Shown here piece after piece: positions 44,709 through 53,056 of a DNA stretch of 64,000 nucleotides (positions are counted from its first letter, which is position 1; the number at the start of each line of letters is the position of its first letter). A program made the translations under genes and the position numbers. Origin of the DNA: JAZNOL01 sp045580815 (GTDB taxonomy: Bacteria > Bacillota > Clostridia > RUG12999). Under the pieces are notes generated by a model. It worked only from the letters and a program-made list of their open reading frames with translations, was not told the DNA's origin and did no database searches. The stretch is from positions 11,623 to 75,622 of the forward strand of contig JAZNOL010000095.1 in NCBI GenBank assembly GCA_045580815.1. Reading direction: 5' to 3'.

Positions 44709-46523
44709 ATGAAAGAAATTAAAAAAATCGGATTTTCGGATATTAAAATTACCGGCGGATTCTGGAAAGAAAAGCAGCGCATGGTGAAGGATGTTACAAT
44801 TGATGCGGTTTATAACCGTTTTAAAGAAACCGGCAGATTTGATGCCTTTAAATGCACATGGAAAGAGGGCGACCCGATAAAACCGCATATTTTCTGGGAT
44901 TCGGACGTTGCAAAATGGATAGAGGGCGTGAGCTACTGTCTTATGGAAAAACGTGATGAGCGTCTTGAAAGCATCATTGAAGAAGTTATTGATAATATTA
45001 TAAAAAACAGCGACGAAAACGGATATTTCAACAGTTATTTTCTTGTTACAGAACAGGACAAGCGGTTTAAAGTCCGCAACATGCACGAGCTTTATTGTTT
45101 CGGTCATCTGATTGAGGCGGCGGTTGCATATTATAATGCAACAGGAAAAGACAGATTTTTAAAAGCGATATGCCGCTATGCGGATTATGTTGAGAAAGTT
45201 TTCAAAATTGAAAAAAGTGCCGGGTTTATTACTCCCGGTCATCCGGAGCTTGAGCTTGCACTTATAAAGCTTTATGAAGCAACAGGTGAAAAACGTTATT
45301 TTGACCTTGCTGCTTATTTTATAGATGAGCATGGCAATAATGACCGTGACGATGTGCTTTACGAGGGAAGCAGAAAAGAAGTAAACCAGGATGAAATGCC
45401 GCTTAAAGACAGAGATACTCTTGAAGGGCACAGCGTGCGTGCACTTTATCTGCTTAGCGGTGCGGCTGATGTTGCAAAAATCCGCAAGGATAAGCAGCTT
45501 TTTGATGCCTGCCGCAGAACTTTTGACACTACGGTTAACAAAAGAATGTACATCACCGGTGGTGTTGGCTCAACTCATATAGGAGAAGCGTTTACCATTG
45601 ATTATGATTTGCCGTCAAGAACAGCATATGCCGAAACCTGTGCCGCAATTGCTCTTGCGATGTTTGCAGGACGTATGCAGAACGCAGAAATAAACTCCGT
45701 ATATGCTGACACGGTTGAGCGGGTTATTTATAACGGATTTTTATCCGGAGTTTCTATGAAAGGCAATGCATTTTTTTATGAAAATCCGTTGGAAATTGAC
45801 CCGGATTTCAACGTGGTTGACACAAGCAGCAACAACAAGCGCCGCTATCCCATAACACAACGTAAAGAAGTTTTTGACTGTTCCTGCTGTCCGCCCAACG
45901 TGGTGCGGTTTATTCCGTCAATTTCGGGATTTATGTACGGTTATACCGATGATACTTTGTATATCCATCAGTATATGGAGTCCGATGCAGATTGCGACGG
46001 TATGAAAATTGTGCAAAAAACCGATTATCCCTCAACAGGAAATGTTAAAATTATTGCCCGCACAGGCAAGAAAACAGCTCTTCGTATTCCCGGCTGGTGC
46101 AGAAACTTTTCTCTTGACAGAGAATATACAATGGAAAATGGATATGCAATAATAGACGGCGACGGCGAAATAAATATCACATTTGATATGACCGTAAATG
46201 TAATGCGTGCAAATCCGAATGTTCATGATATATGCGGAAAGGTTGCTGTTATGAGAGGACCCGTTGTTTACTGTGCAGAAGGTATTGACAACGGCAAAAA
46301 TGTCAAAGACATAAGAATTTCTCCTTATGGAGAATTTAAAGAAGTCCACACAGAATTTTTGCTTCCCGGTCTTGTTACAACAGGCTATAAACAACCGGAA
46401 ACAGATAGTCTGTATTATCTTGCCGGGGATAACCGGAAGGAAGTGCAGCTTACTTTGATTCCATATTATGCCTTTGCAAACAGAGGCGAAAGCGAAATGC
46501 ACGTGTGGCTTTTGGAAAAATAA
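44709..46523 (+). CDS. GH127-family protein (beta-L-arabinofuranosidase type)
   Basis: The protein has about 604 residues from ATG 44709, which is 7 bases after GGGAGG (44696-44701); ATG 44706 is the alternative. It matches the DUF1680/GH127 family: an (alpha/alpha)6 barrel N-terminal two thirds and beta domains after it. The zinc site of characterised GH127 enzymes is fully present: Glu309 and Cys311 in YAETCAAI, Cys393 and Cys394 in CSCCPPNVVRF, with Cys393 as the expected nucleophile. There is no signal peptide, so it is cytoplasmic and acts on imported beta-arabinofuranosides. Next to an AraC regulator and an amidohydrolase. Confidence 0.92.
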   Translation: MKEIKKIGFSDIKITGGFWKEKQRMVKDVTIDAVYNRFKETGRFDAFKCTWKEGDPIKPHIFWDSDVAKWIEGVSYCLMEKRDERLESIIEEVIDNIIKNSDENGYFNSYFLVTEQDKRFKVRNMHELYCFGHLIEAAVAYYNATGKDRFLKAICRYADYVEKVFKIEKSAGFITPGHPELELALIKLYEATGEKRYFDLAAYFIDEHGNNDRDDVLYEGSRKEVNQDEMPLKDRDTLEGHSVRALYLLSGAADVAKIRKDKQLFDACRRTFDTTVNKRMYITGGVGSTHIGEAFTIDYDLPSRTAYAETCAAIALAMFAGRMQNAEINSVYADTVERVIYNGFLSGVSMKGNAFFYENPLEIDPDFNVVDTSSNNKRRYPITQRKEVFDCSCCPPNVVRFIPSISGFMYGYTDDTLYIHQYMESDADCDGMKIVQKTDYPSTGNVKIIARTGKKTALRIPGWCRNFSLDREYTMENGYAIIDGDGEINITFDMTVNVMRANPNVHDICGKVAVMRGPVVYCAEGIDNGKNVKDIRISPYGEFKEVHTEFLLPGLVTTGYKQPETDSLYYLAGDNRKEVQLTLIPYYAFANRGESEMHVWLLEK

Positions 46524-46547
46524 ATTTATTTAGAAACAGGTGTTTTT

Positions 46548-47354
46548 ATGCTTATTGATTTTCACACACACGTATTTCCCGAAAAAATTGCCGCACGGTC
46601 TTTAGAAGTACTTAAAGCAGGCATTTTAAAATGCGAGGGCATACATGCGACAGCTTATACTGACGGTACAGTTGTCGGTATACAAAAATCAATGACCGAA
46701 ACTGGCGTTGATTTAAGCATTACTATGCCAATTGCAACAAAACCGTCACAGACAGAGTCCATAAACAATTTCGCAAAAACGGTTTGTTGCGGAAATATAA
46801 TTTCTTTTGCAACGCTCCATCCTCAAAATGAGGATATTGACAAAATTATGGAAAATGTTGCACGGTCGGGATTTAAAGGTATAAAGCTGCATCCGGAATT
46901 TCAGCAGACCTATATTGATAGTCCGGAGACAATAAAAATTTTTGAAAAAGCCGAGAAACTAAGGCTTTATACGGTTATTCACTCCGGTGCGGATATAGGG
47001 CTTAAGCCACCGGTTCACTGCACTCCCGACAGACTTAAAAATGTGCTTGAATATGTCAGCGGAAAATACATAATCGCCGCTCACATGGGTGCATTCCGTA
47101 TGTGGGATGATGTTGAAAAACATCTGGTGGGAACAGAAATAAATTTTGATACGGCATTTCTTAACGGATATATCAATCCCGAACAATATAAACGAATAAT
47201 CAAAAACCACGGGGCAGATAAAATACTTTTTGGCAGCGATTTGCCCTGGGAAAATCCGATTGATACTTTAAATGGACTTAAATACTTAAACCTTGATAAT
47301 GAGGAGCTTGAAAAAATCACCCATAAAAACGCAGAAAAAATTCTCGGATTATAG
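46548..47354 (+). CDS. Amidohydrolase-family metal-dependent hydrolase
   Basis: The 268-residue TIM-barrel protein has the amidohydrolase-2 pattern: metal-binding IDFHTHVFPEKIA at the N-terminus, FKGIKLHPEFQQ, YTVIHSGADIG, YIIAAHMGAFRMWDD and FGSDLPWENP, which supplies the final Asp. Relatives include decarboxylases and lactonases. It lies 24 bases downstream of the GH127 gene and is probably co-transcribed. A role in handling a product or substituent of the arabinoside is possible but unproven. Confidence 0.88.
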   Translation: MLIDFHTHVFPEKIAARSLEVLKAGILKCEGIHATAYTDGTVVGIQKSMTETGVDLSITMPIATKPSQTESINNFAKTVCCGNIISFATLHPQNEDIDKIMENVARSGFKGIKLHPEFQQTYIDSPETIKIFEKAEKLRLYTVIHSGADIGLKPPVHCTPDRLKNVLEYVSGKYIIAAHMGAFRMWDDVEKHLVGTEINFDTAFLNGYINPEQYKRIIKNHGADKILFGSDLPWENPIDTLNGLKYLNLDNEELEKITHKNAEKILGL

Positions 47355-47416
47355 GTTATATTTTTTGAGGTAAAATCATATACATTGTCATAAATAAATT
47401 CAGTAGGTGATGTATT

Positions 47417-47902
47417 TTGACAAGTAGCATTGATTTTATGCCGCTTATTTTAGAAAATCCCCTGGCAATTGCCAAGATTGCAGGAAGTCCTGATTATCCC
47501 GATATAAACGGAATTGTGCAGTTTTATCAGACGAATGCAGGAGTTATTGTTGCCGCTCGTGTGCAAGGTCTTCCCAATCCTGACGACGAATGTAACAGTC
47601 CTGTTTTTGCAATTCATATTCATGAAGGCGAAAGATGCAGCGGAAATGAAACCGATTATTTTGCCGATGCAAAAACCCATTATAACCCCGACGGCTGCCC
47701 TCATCCGTATCATGCAGGAGATATGCCTCCCCTTTTCGGTTGTAAAGGATTTGCATTTTCGGTGTTTTTGACCGACAGATTTTCGGTTGATGAGATTTTT
47801 AAAAAAACAGTTGTAATTCACTCAAATCCGGATGATTTTTCATCGCAACCTGCAGGCAACTCAGGAACAAAAATTGCCTGCGGGGTAATAGAAAACGTTT
47901 AA
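47417..47902 (+). CDS. Cu/Zn superoxide dismutase-like protein without signal peptide
   Basis: The 161-residue protein has a TTG start at 47417, about 8 bases after AGGTGA; ATG 47438 is an alternative. All six metal-ligand histidines and the bridging Asp of Cu/Zn SOD can be placed: FAIHIHEGERC (two His), THYNPDGCPHPYHAGDMPPL (three His, Asp) and VVIHSNPDDF (one His). The disulfide pair is available in GERCSG and IACGVI. Most bacterial SodC proteins are exported; this one shows no signal sequence. Activity is unproven, but the site is intact. It follows the amidohydrolase by 62 bases. Confidence 0.85.
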   Translation: MTSSIDFMPLILENPLAIAKIAGSPDYPDINGIVQFYQTNAGVIVAARVQGLPNPDDECNSPVFAIHIHEGERCSGNETDYFADAKTHYNPDGCPHPYHAGDMPPLFGCKGFAFSVFLTDRFSVDEIFKKTVVIHSNPDDFSSQPAGNSGTKIACGVIENV

Positions 47903-47909
47903 TTTCAAT

Positions 47910-47937
47910 AAATATCCCCCGTATAACGGGGGTATTT
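47910..47937 (+). terminator. Hairpin terminator after the SOD-like gene
   Basis: AAATATCCCCCGT / ACGGGGGTATTT with a 3-base loop and one bulge, followed by CATTTTC. It shares the core CCCCCGTATAACGG with the hairpin at 13421-13480. Confidence 0.7.
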
Positions 47938-47970
47938 CATTTTCGGGCATAGCCCTACCCATTACTGGCT

Positions 47971-47990
47971 GCGCACAAGTGCGCCTTTTT
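47971..47990 (+). terminator. Second short terminator-like hairpin
   Basis: GCGCAC-AA-GTGCGC followed directly by CTTTTTATT. Confidence 0.5.
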
Positions 47991-48049
47991 ATTGACCTGC
48001 CAGCCATGCGATTGTTACTTACTACCCATAAACGGGTTGTTGTTTTGCA

Positions 48050-48274
48050 GGCTTCCCCTTGAGAGGAGGCTGTCGAGCATTGCGAGACTGATGAGGTGTA
48101 GCCGCTTTTACGGCGTATTTTATAATAACGGATTTCTTTGAAATTCTACACCTCATCCTAGTTTTGCTCCGCAAAACCCACCTGTCTCGCTATGGCTCGG
48201 TCACACACGGCTCTGACAGTTCCCCGCACTGTCATTCACTACCGTGTGAGCTTCGCCCCTCAAGGGGAAGGCTT
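48050..48274. repeat. MITE-like palindromic repeat element
   Basis: Nested inverted repeats: outer arms GGCTTCCCCTTGAG (48050-48063) and CTCAAGGGGAAGGC (48259-48272), 13 of 14 complementary, and inner perfect arms GATGAGGTGTAG (48090-48101) / CTACACCTCATC (48146-48157). GAGCATTGCGAGAC (48075-48088) pairs imperfectly with GTCTCGCTATGGCTC (48184-48198). The right arm is longer, carrying an extra TCACACACGGCTCTGACAG-type stretch. It encodes no protein and looks like a non-autonomous, dispersed palindromic element. Confidence 0.7.
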
Positions 48275-48409
48275 ATGAGCAACAATAGTTTTAAGCTAAA
48301 TTCTAGTTCGCAACAAATTTTTATTTTATTAAAAATTTAATTTTTTTCCACTCATCGGTTAACCTTTTTTGAACCACGCGACTATCGCCTGTTTTCGTTA
48401 TACAAAACG

Positions 48410-48434
48410 ACAGGGACGGAAAAACCGTCCCTGT
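48410..48434 (-). terminator. Terminator of the SLH gene
   Basis: ACAGGGACGG / CCGTCCCTGT, perfect 10 base pairs with a 5-base loop. On the minus strand it is followed by CGTTTTGT. Confidence 0.8.
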
Positions 48435-48437
48435 TAT

Positions 48438-49742
48438 TTATTTTTTCGCACTGTTTATTAAATCCATAATTCCGGCAAGTTCATAATATCTTAAAACATT
48501 CTCTTTATATTGTATTGTATCAATTAATACATCTTCGTATGTCAAATCTGAATCTTCGTTGATTTTATGTGCATAGCGATAAAAAATTTCATTATTACCA
48601 TCAAGTTTTGTTTCTGTTACACCTATGTAGTTCACTGCCGTCATATTTAAAAGGCGGTCAAGAAGAATGTAGAAATCTTCTCTGTCAAGTTCTTTGTCCG
48701 GGTTATAATAAAAAGAGTCCGACTTTTTTACAACGCCGTTTTCGATGGCAAGAAGATAAACATCTTCGATACTGTCTTCTGACAAAGCTGTTCCATATGT
48801 AATCTGCATTATCAAGTTTACAAATTCATTTGATTTTACAATCATATCAGGACATACGTACTTGTTTTCCCCCTGTACAATACTATTTGCACCAATATAG
48901 TTATACAGTATAAGTGCATATCCGTAAACGTCAAATTCTTGTGTCTTTTTCAAATCTTCTGCAATGGGTACAAGCGATGTTCCTAATCCGATATTTGCAT
49001 ATACAGCATATTCACTTGTTGTACCGACTAATTTAGCAAGAGAAATCACCATTTCGCGACGTGTAATAAAATCATCCGAAAAACTTTCATTAATTATCCC
49101 ATAGTTTTTAAGTTTTTCCTCAATGTCATTAATATTATGAGTTTTAGGAAAAATCTCGTACATTCTCATAACAGTTACTATAGCTTCCTGTTTAGTTGTG
49201 TTATCTTTCGGATTAAAATAACCGCTTTCATCTCCGTGCATAATGTTAAGTTTTTGCATAGCAACAACTGCATCAACAGCCCAATCCGAAATGTCAGCAA
49301 CATCTTTATATTCAGAAATCTCTTTTTCAAAATCCGCATTTTGTCCTGTAATCTTGTAAATATTATATAAAATCACAGAAAGTTCTTCACGCGTTATGTT
49401 ATCATAGGGCATAAATAAATTTTCACCTTTGCCCTTCACTATACCATTTTGAAATAAATATAAAATGCTTTCATCTTCTGTGTCATAAAACGGGGTTTTT
49501 GTTGATACATCAGGTAAAATATCAACGCCTTTTGCTTTTATCATATTACATGCCAATTCACAAAATTCAATACGCGATATTTTTTTAGTATATCCGGAGG
49601 CAATGTCGCCGGCTAAAATTCCTGTATCAACGGCATTTTCCACTATTTCAACTGCCCACTCAGACGGAACATCTGCAGCATAGCATACAGCCATATTTAA
49701 TGTAACTGCCACAACTAACAACCATATCAAAAATTTCTTCAT
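48438..49742 (-). CDS. SLH-domain surface protein
   Basis: The 434-residue exported protein has a signal peptide (1-23) and three SLH motifs in the first half: VPSEWAVEIVENAVDTGIL with KISRIEFCELACNMI, FYDTEDESILYLFQNGIV with ITREELSVILYNIY, and YKDVADISDWAVDAVVAM with TTKQEAIVTVMRMY. A second, weaker set lies at about 225-400 (FITRREMVISLAKLVG, ELDREDFYILLDRLL). So it is almost wholly SLH-like, without an enzymatic domain. It is likely to be a wall-bound structural protein. Its own promoter lies inside the upstream gene's terminator region. Confidence 0.85.
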   Translation of the reverse strand: MKKFLIWLLVVAVTLNMAVCYAADVPSEWAVEIVENAVDTGILAGDIASGYTKKISRIEFCELACNMIKAKGVDILPDVSTKTPFYDTEDESILYLFQNGIVKGKGENLFMPYDNITREELSVILYNIYKITGQNADFEKEISEYKDVADISDWAVDAVVAMQKLNIMHGDESGYFNPKDNTTKQEAIVTVMRMYEIFPKTHNINDIEEKLKNYGIINESFSDDFITRREMVISLAKLVGTTSEYAVYANIGLGTSLVPIAEDLKKTQEFDVYGYALILYNYIGANSIVQGENKYVCPDMIVKSNEFVNLIMQITYGTALSEDSIEDVYLLAIENGVVKKSDSFYYNPDKELDREDFYILLDRLLNMTAVNYIGVTETKLDGNNEIFYRYAHKINEDSDLTYEDVLIDTIQYKENVLRYYELAGIMDLINSAKK

Positions 49743-49774
49743 GGTTTACCTCCTTTAACCCTCGGTTTTTATTT

Positions 49775-49803
49775 ATTATATCATAAATTGCCGGCTCTGT
49801 CAA
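49775..49803 (-). promoter_or_regulatory. Promoter of the SLH gene, embedded in the preceding terminator
   Basis: Minus strand TTGACA (49803-49798), 17 bases, TATAAT (49780-49775). The -35 lies in the loop and the spacer forms the 3' arm of the hairpin at 49785-49823. Confidence 0.75.
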
Positions 49804-49823
49804 CAAAACAAAGCCGGCAATTT
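49785..49823 (-). terminator. Hairpin after the spore germination gene
   Basis: AAATTGCCGGCT / AGCCGGCAATTT, perfect 12 base pairs, 15-base loop. The following minus-strand sequence is ATGATATAATAAA, so the U-tract is poor and termination may be partial. Confidence 0.65.
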
Positions 49824-49866
49824 TATAGGATAATAAACCAAATACGTGTTATAGTTTTTAGAAATT

Positions 49867-51270
49867 TTATCTACGCAATCTTCCCCTGCCTAAAAATTCT
49901 TTAATTTTTTTGAAACTAAACGGTATAAACGGATAAAAGTATCCGCTTCCGTCCACAGCCTTAATGCTTGCTGTAAATATGAAAAAGCCGACTATGCTTA
50001 TACCAAGCCCCCAAAGTCCGAAAAGCTGTACCATACACAGCATCACAATACGAATAAATTTAAGGGCATAACCGAACTCAAAATTCGGATATACATACAG
50101 TGCAATTGCCAAAAACGCCATATAGAAAATTGTTTCTGCCGTAAGCCAGCCTGAGGAAACAGCATACTCCCCTATAAGCAAAGCACCAACAATACTAAGC
50201 GAGCCACCCAGCGAGCTTGGAGTGTTAAGAGTGGAAATACGCACCACCTCAAGCACAAATTCCATCACCAGCAGTTGCACAAAAATAGGCACCTTAAACT
50301 CGCTGTTTATCCGTAGTATTTCAAGCCAGCCCGGAATCTGCTCCGGGTTGTTCATATAATACAGCCATATGGGCGTGAACACCACCGAAAACACAAGCAG
50401 CAAGGTTTTTACAATTCTATAATAAAACGCTGTAATCGGGCGAAAATAATAGTCGTTTGCATCACGCAGAAAATCTATAAAATGCGTTGGCAGAATCATC
50501 GCCGAGGATGAGTTGTCAATAAGCAGAACGATGCCGCCCTGAAGTATTGCCGCACTGGTTTCATCAGGCCTTTCGCTGTAACGCACAACCGGATAGGGAT
50601 TGTACCATTTTGGCGGAAAAAGTGCTTCGGAAAGGGTTTCCTGGTTCATTGTAAGTGCCTGAATGTCTATTGACTCAAGTTTATTTTTCAGTTCTTTTAA
50701 AAACTTTTTATCACAAAGGTTGTCCATGTAACACACAACAATGTCGGATTTCGATTGTTTTCCTACTAAAAACCGTTCCATACAAAGCTGTTCGGAACGT
50801 ATTCTTCGACGGACAAGAGCCGAGTTGAATATAGAAATTTCAACAAATCCGTCATGTGACCCACGCACAACCTTGTCTTTTTCCGGTTCGGTTGTGTCAC
50901 GTTGCGGAAAACTTTTTGCATCAATGACAAAAACCGTGTCGATTTTATCAACAAAAAGTACCAGTGACCCAAGCATCAGTGCATACGCCGAGCTTTCAAG
51001 GTCTTTTCCCGTCGCAATTTCCACAAAAGGAATGTTTGACATAAGCATATCGTTTTCGGTGAAAATCTGCCCAGGCTGCACTTTTTTATCCATCATGGAA
51101 CGCAGAATCTGCGTTGATGTCTGTGCACTGGAATTGCCGTCTATAAGGAACATACCGGCTTTCTGATTCCCTATTTTAAATGACCGGAAAATCATATCAA
51201 AGTTTTTATCGAATTTTACAAATTCTTTGAAATTCTTTACATTTTCATTTAAATCTGCGGTTATATTCAT
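49867..51270 (-). CDS. Spore germination protein, GerA/SpoVAF family
   Basis: The family is unmistakable: a soluble N-terminal half with SSAQTSTQILRSMMDKKVQPG-like and VVCYMDNLCDKKFLKELKNKL segments, then ILQGGIVLLIDNSSSAMILP and five or so membrane helices with FVLEVVRISTLNTPSSLGGSLSIVG, PNFEFGYALKFIRIV and FYPFIPF. At about 467-489 residues it fits SpoVAF or a GerA subunit. The ATG at 51270 has AGAAAGG 12 bases upstream; ATG 51336 gives 489 residues but has no ribosome site. GerB and GerC partners are missing next to it. It acts in the spore inner membrane during germination. Confidence 0.88.
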   Translation of the reverse strand: MNITADLNENVKNFKEFVKFDKNFDMIFRSFKIGNQKAGMFLIDGNSSAQTSTQILRSMMDKKVQPGQIFTENDMLMSNIPFVEIATGKDLESSAYALMLGSLVLFVDKIDTVFVIDAKSFPQRDTTEPEKDKVVRGSHDGFVEISIFNSALVRRRIRSEQLCMERFLVGKQSKSDIVVCYMDNLCDKKFLKELKNKLESIDIQALTMNQETLSEALFPPKWYNPYPVVRYSERPDETSAAILQGGIVLLIDNSSSAMILPTHFIDFLRDANDYYFRPITAFYYRIVKTLLLVFSVVFTPIWLYYMNNPEQIPGWLEILRINSEFKVPIFVQLLVMEFVLEVVRISTLNTPSSLGGSLSIVGALLIGEYAVSSGWLTAETIFYMAFLAIALYVYPNFEFGYALKFIRIVMLCMVQLFGLWGLGISIVGFFIFTASIKAVDGSGYFYPFIPFSFKKIKEFLGRGRLRR

Positions 51271-51390
51271 AAAAGCATACTGCCTTTCTGATATTTTTTG
51301 CAAATAGTATTTATTTTTATCTGCAAAAATATTCATATGGCGTATGCTTTTAAATTGATATTTTGTTTTAAAAGTGAAGATTTTTTATTC

Positions 51391-51458
51391 ATGCCGTTTC
51401 ACGGCATCCCCCATCAGTCACGCCTGTGCATGACAGCTTCCCCCAAGGCGAAGCCTTA
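51391..51458. repeat. Partial/degenerate copy of the palindromic repeat
   Basis: Contains the hairpin ATGCCG-TTTCA-CGGCAT (51391-51407), then CATCAGTCACGC (51412-51423) and GACAGCTTCCCCCAAGG (51432-51448) followed by CGAAGCCTTAT. These match the arms of the 48.1-kb element in order (CATC..GTCTCGC, GACAG, CTTCCCC..CAAGG..AAGGCTTAT). It lies between the unknown gene at 51470 and the germination gene. Confidence 0.55.
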
Positions 51459-51469
51459 TCGCAAGCAAA

Positions 51470-52156
51470 TCACAGACACACAAAAAACTCTCCGCTTTCG
51501 TCTATTCCCATACAAATTGCTTTATACATAATTTTACCATCATCAATTTTAAATGTTTTTTCTTCCATTTTGCCAAAGGGGTTCGTGATGTTTTTCAAAA
51601 CCGGCACAGCTACAGCAATATAATGCACGCCATCCTCGTCACATACGCCCAGCATATAATGACCGCCGCTGTTTATACTTCGGTACACATTTTCAAACGA
51701 CATGACATATTTCATGATTTTATAGTTACAGGGCATAACATAACCGTTTATTTTTTGCCACAAAAAATCCATATTTAGAAAATTATCAAAGGTAAACACA
51801 GTTTTTCTGTCAAAATAATTTTCGGATTTTTCACTTTTTTCGAGTTTTGCTTTAGGCTGGAAAAACTCTTCGCTACCCATACAGCGTTCACCCCACATTT
51901 CAACTGTTCCCGTTCCGCTTTTTCTGTTTTTCCGGACTATTGCCAGAGCACTGGTATTTCTTTCTTTTGCAGGTAGTCTTCCACAATTTTCCGAGAGCTT
52001 TCCCAAATATGAAAGTCTGCCGTCACATGAAGCAAACACATCAAAATATTCCTCTTGTGACAGGGAATTTGTCGGATTTATCTTTATTTCGGCAACGCCG
52101 TTTTTAATTAATGCTGTTCCGCCGCCTTTTCCAGTAAATACAAATTTTTTATCCAT
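51470..52156 (-). CDS. Conserved-looking protein of unknown function
   Basis: The 228-residue protein has no signal peptide or membrane segment. I do not recognise a family. Visible features: a Gly-rich opening (FTGKGGGTALIKNGVAEIKI), a basic central stretch (AIVRKNRKSGTGTVEMWGE), a charged linker (KAKLEKSEKSENYFDR), and a C-terminal half rich in aromatic and Cys residues (HYMLGVCDEDGVHYIAVAVP). It starts 18 bases after the cwlD-like stop, so it is probably co-transcribed with that germination amidase. Its position between two spore genes suggests a sporulation role, by context only. Confidence 0.7.
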   Translation of the reverse strand: MDKKFVFTGKGGGTALIKNGVAEIKINPTNSLSQEEYFDVFASCDGRLSYLGKLSENCGRLPAKERNTSALAIVRKNRKSGTGTVEMWGERCMGSEEFFQPKAKLEKSEKSENYFDRKTVFTFDNFLNMDFLWQKINGYVMPCNYKIMKYVMSFENVYRSINSGGHYMLGVCDEDGVHYIAVAVPVLKNITNPFGKMEEKTFKIDDGKIMYKAICMGIDESGEFFVCL

Positions 52157-52174
52157 ACCACATTCCGTTTCTTT

Positions 52175-52891
52175 TTAATTTTTCTGTAAATAAAACTTGT
52201 TTATACCGCTGAAAACAGCCGCTGCGATTTTTTGCTGATAGTCGTCGGTTTTAAGCCGTGCAAGGTCTTTTTCGTTTGACAAAAATCCACATTCCACCAC
52301 AACAGAGGGAATCGAAGTATCACTTAAAATAAAAATATTTTTTGACCCGTCTTTTGCCACTCTGGTATTTTCCGGGTCATAAGTTTTCACTTCTGACTGG
52401 ATTAAATCTGCAAGAGTTTTTGACTCCGGTGGTGATGCGGAATAAAACACCTGCGTTCCGAAATACTGTGGGTCGGTAAAGGTATTCATGTGAATGCTCA
52501 CAAAAGCCTCCACCTTTAAATCATCTGTAATCAACTTGCGGTTTGCCAGGTCGGCAACCTTTCTCTCCCCTTTTGCAGCATCTTCGGGCGTGCTGAGGGA
52601 TTCGTCATCACTGCGTGTCATAAAAACCGTGCAACCACTCATTTCAAGCAGTTTTTGAAGTTTAAGTGCAACCTGCAAATTCAAATCCTTTTCAACAGTG
52701 CCGTCACTTCCTACGGCACCGCCATCCTCCCCACCGTGTCCGGGGTCAATTATAATTACACGGTTTGAAGAGGGCATTGCCGATGCAGGCTCGCTCCAGC
52801 CAATTCCAGATGCCGCAAGAAAAACCGCTGAAATTGTCAAAATACTGATTACTGCAAAAATTGCTGTTTGTTTGCGTATTACAAAAATCAT
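52175..52891 (-). CDS. cwlD: N-acetylmuramoyl-L-alanine amidase, CwlD type (germination)
   Basis: The 238-residue amidase_3 enzyme has an N-terminal membrane/signal segment (AVISILTISAVFLAASGIG). Catalytic zinc residues are in IIDPGHGGEDGGAVG (His, Glu), AFVSIHMNTF (His) and the glutamate of VVVECGFLSNEKD. The length and single catalytic domain without wall-binding repeats match CwlD. CwlD removes stem peptides so that PdaA can form muramic delta-lactam in spore cortex; a PdaA-like gene is at 62653-63453. ATG preceded by GAGGTGTTGGT. Divergent from the flippase gene. Confidence 0.9.
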   Translation of the reverse strand: MIFVIRKQTAIFAVISILTISAVFLAASGIGWSEPASAMPSSNRVIIIDPGHGGEDGGAVGSDGTVEKDLNLQVALKLQKLLEMSGCTVFMTRSDDESLSTPEDAAKGERKVADLANRKLITDDLKVEAFVSIHMNTFTDPQYFGTQVFYSASPPESKTLADLIQSEVKTYDPENTRVAKDGSKNIFILSDTSIPSVVVECGFLSNEKDLARLKTDDYQQKIAAAVFSGINKFYLQKN

Positions 52892-53041
52892 ACCAACACC
52901 TCACTAAAATTTATGCCGAAGGGTCGTGCGAAATTACAAAACAATAAATTTTTGATAAAATTTATAAAAAACCCTTTTATTTGACAGCTGTTTGTGATAT
53001 AATAATAATATATAGTTTTGCAAATCAAAAAAACAACGTCT

Positions 53042-53056
53042 GGAGGAATAGTTTTG
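53042..53056 (+). promoter_or_regulatory. Ribosome binding site selecting a TTG start
   Basis: GGAGG (53042-53046) sits 7 bases before TTG 53054; the longer frame from 53018 would contain this site. Confidence 0.7.

Larger units (their letters stand above)
47903..48437. other. 535-bp intergenic region with terminators and a palindromic repeat
   Basis: No gene seen. It holds hairpins at 47910-47937 and 47971-47990, the MITE-like element at 48050-48274, an AT-rich stretch at 48290-48390 with nothing recognisable, and the SLH gene terminator at 48410-48434. Confidence 0.75.
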
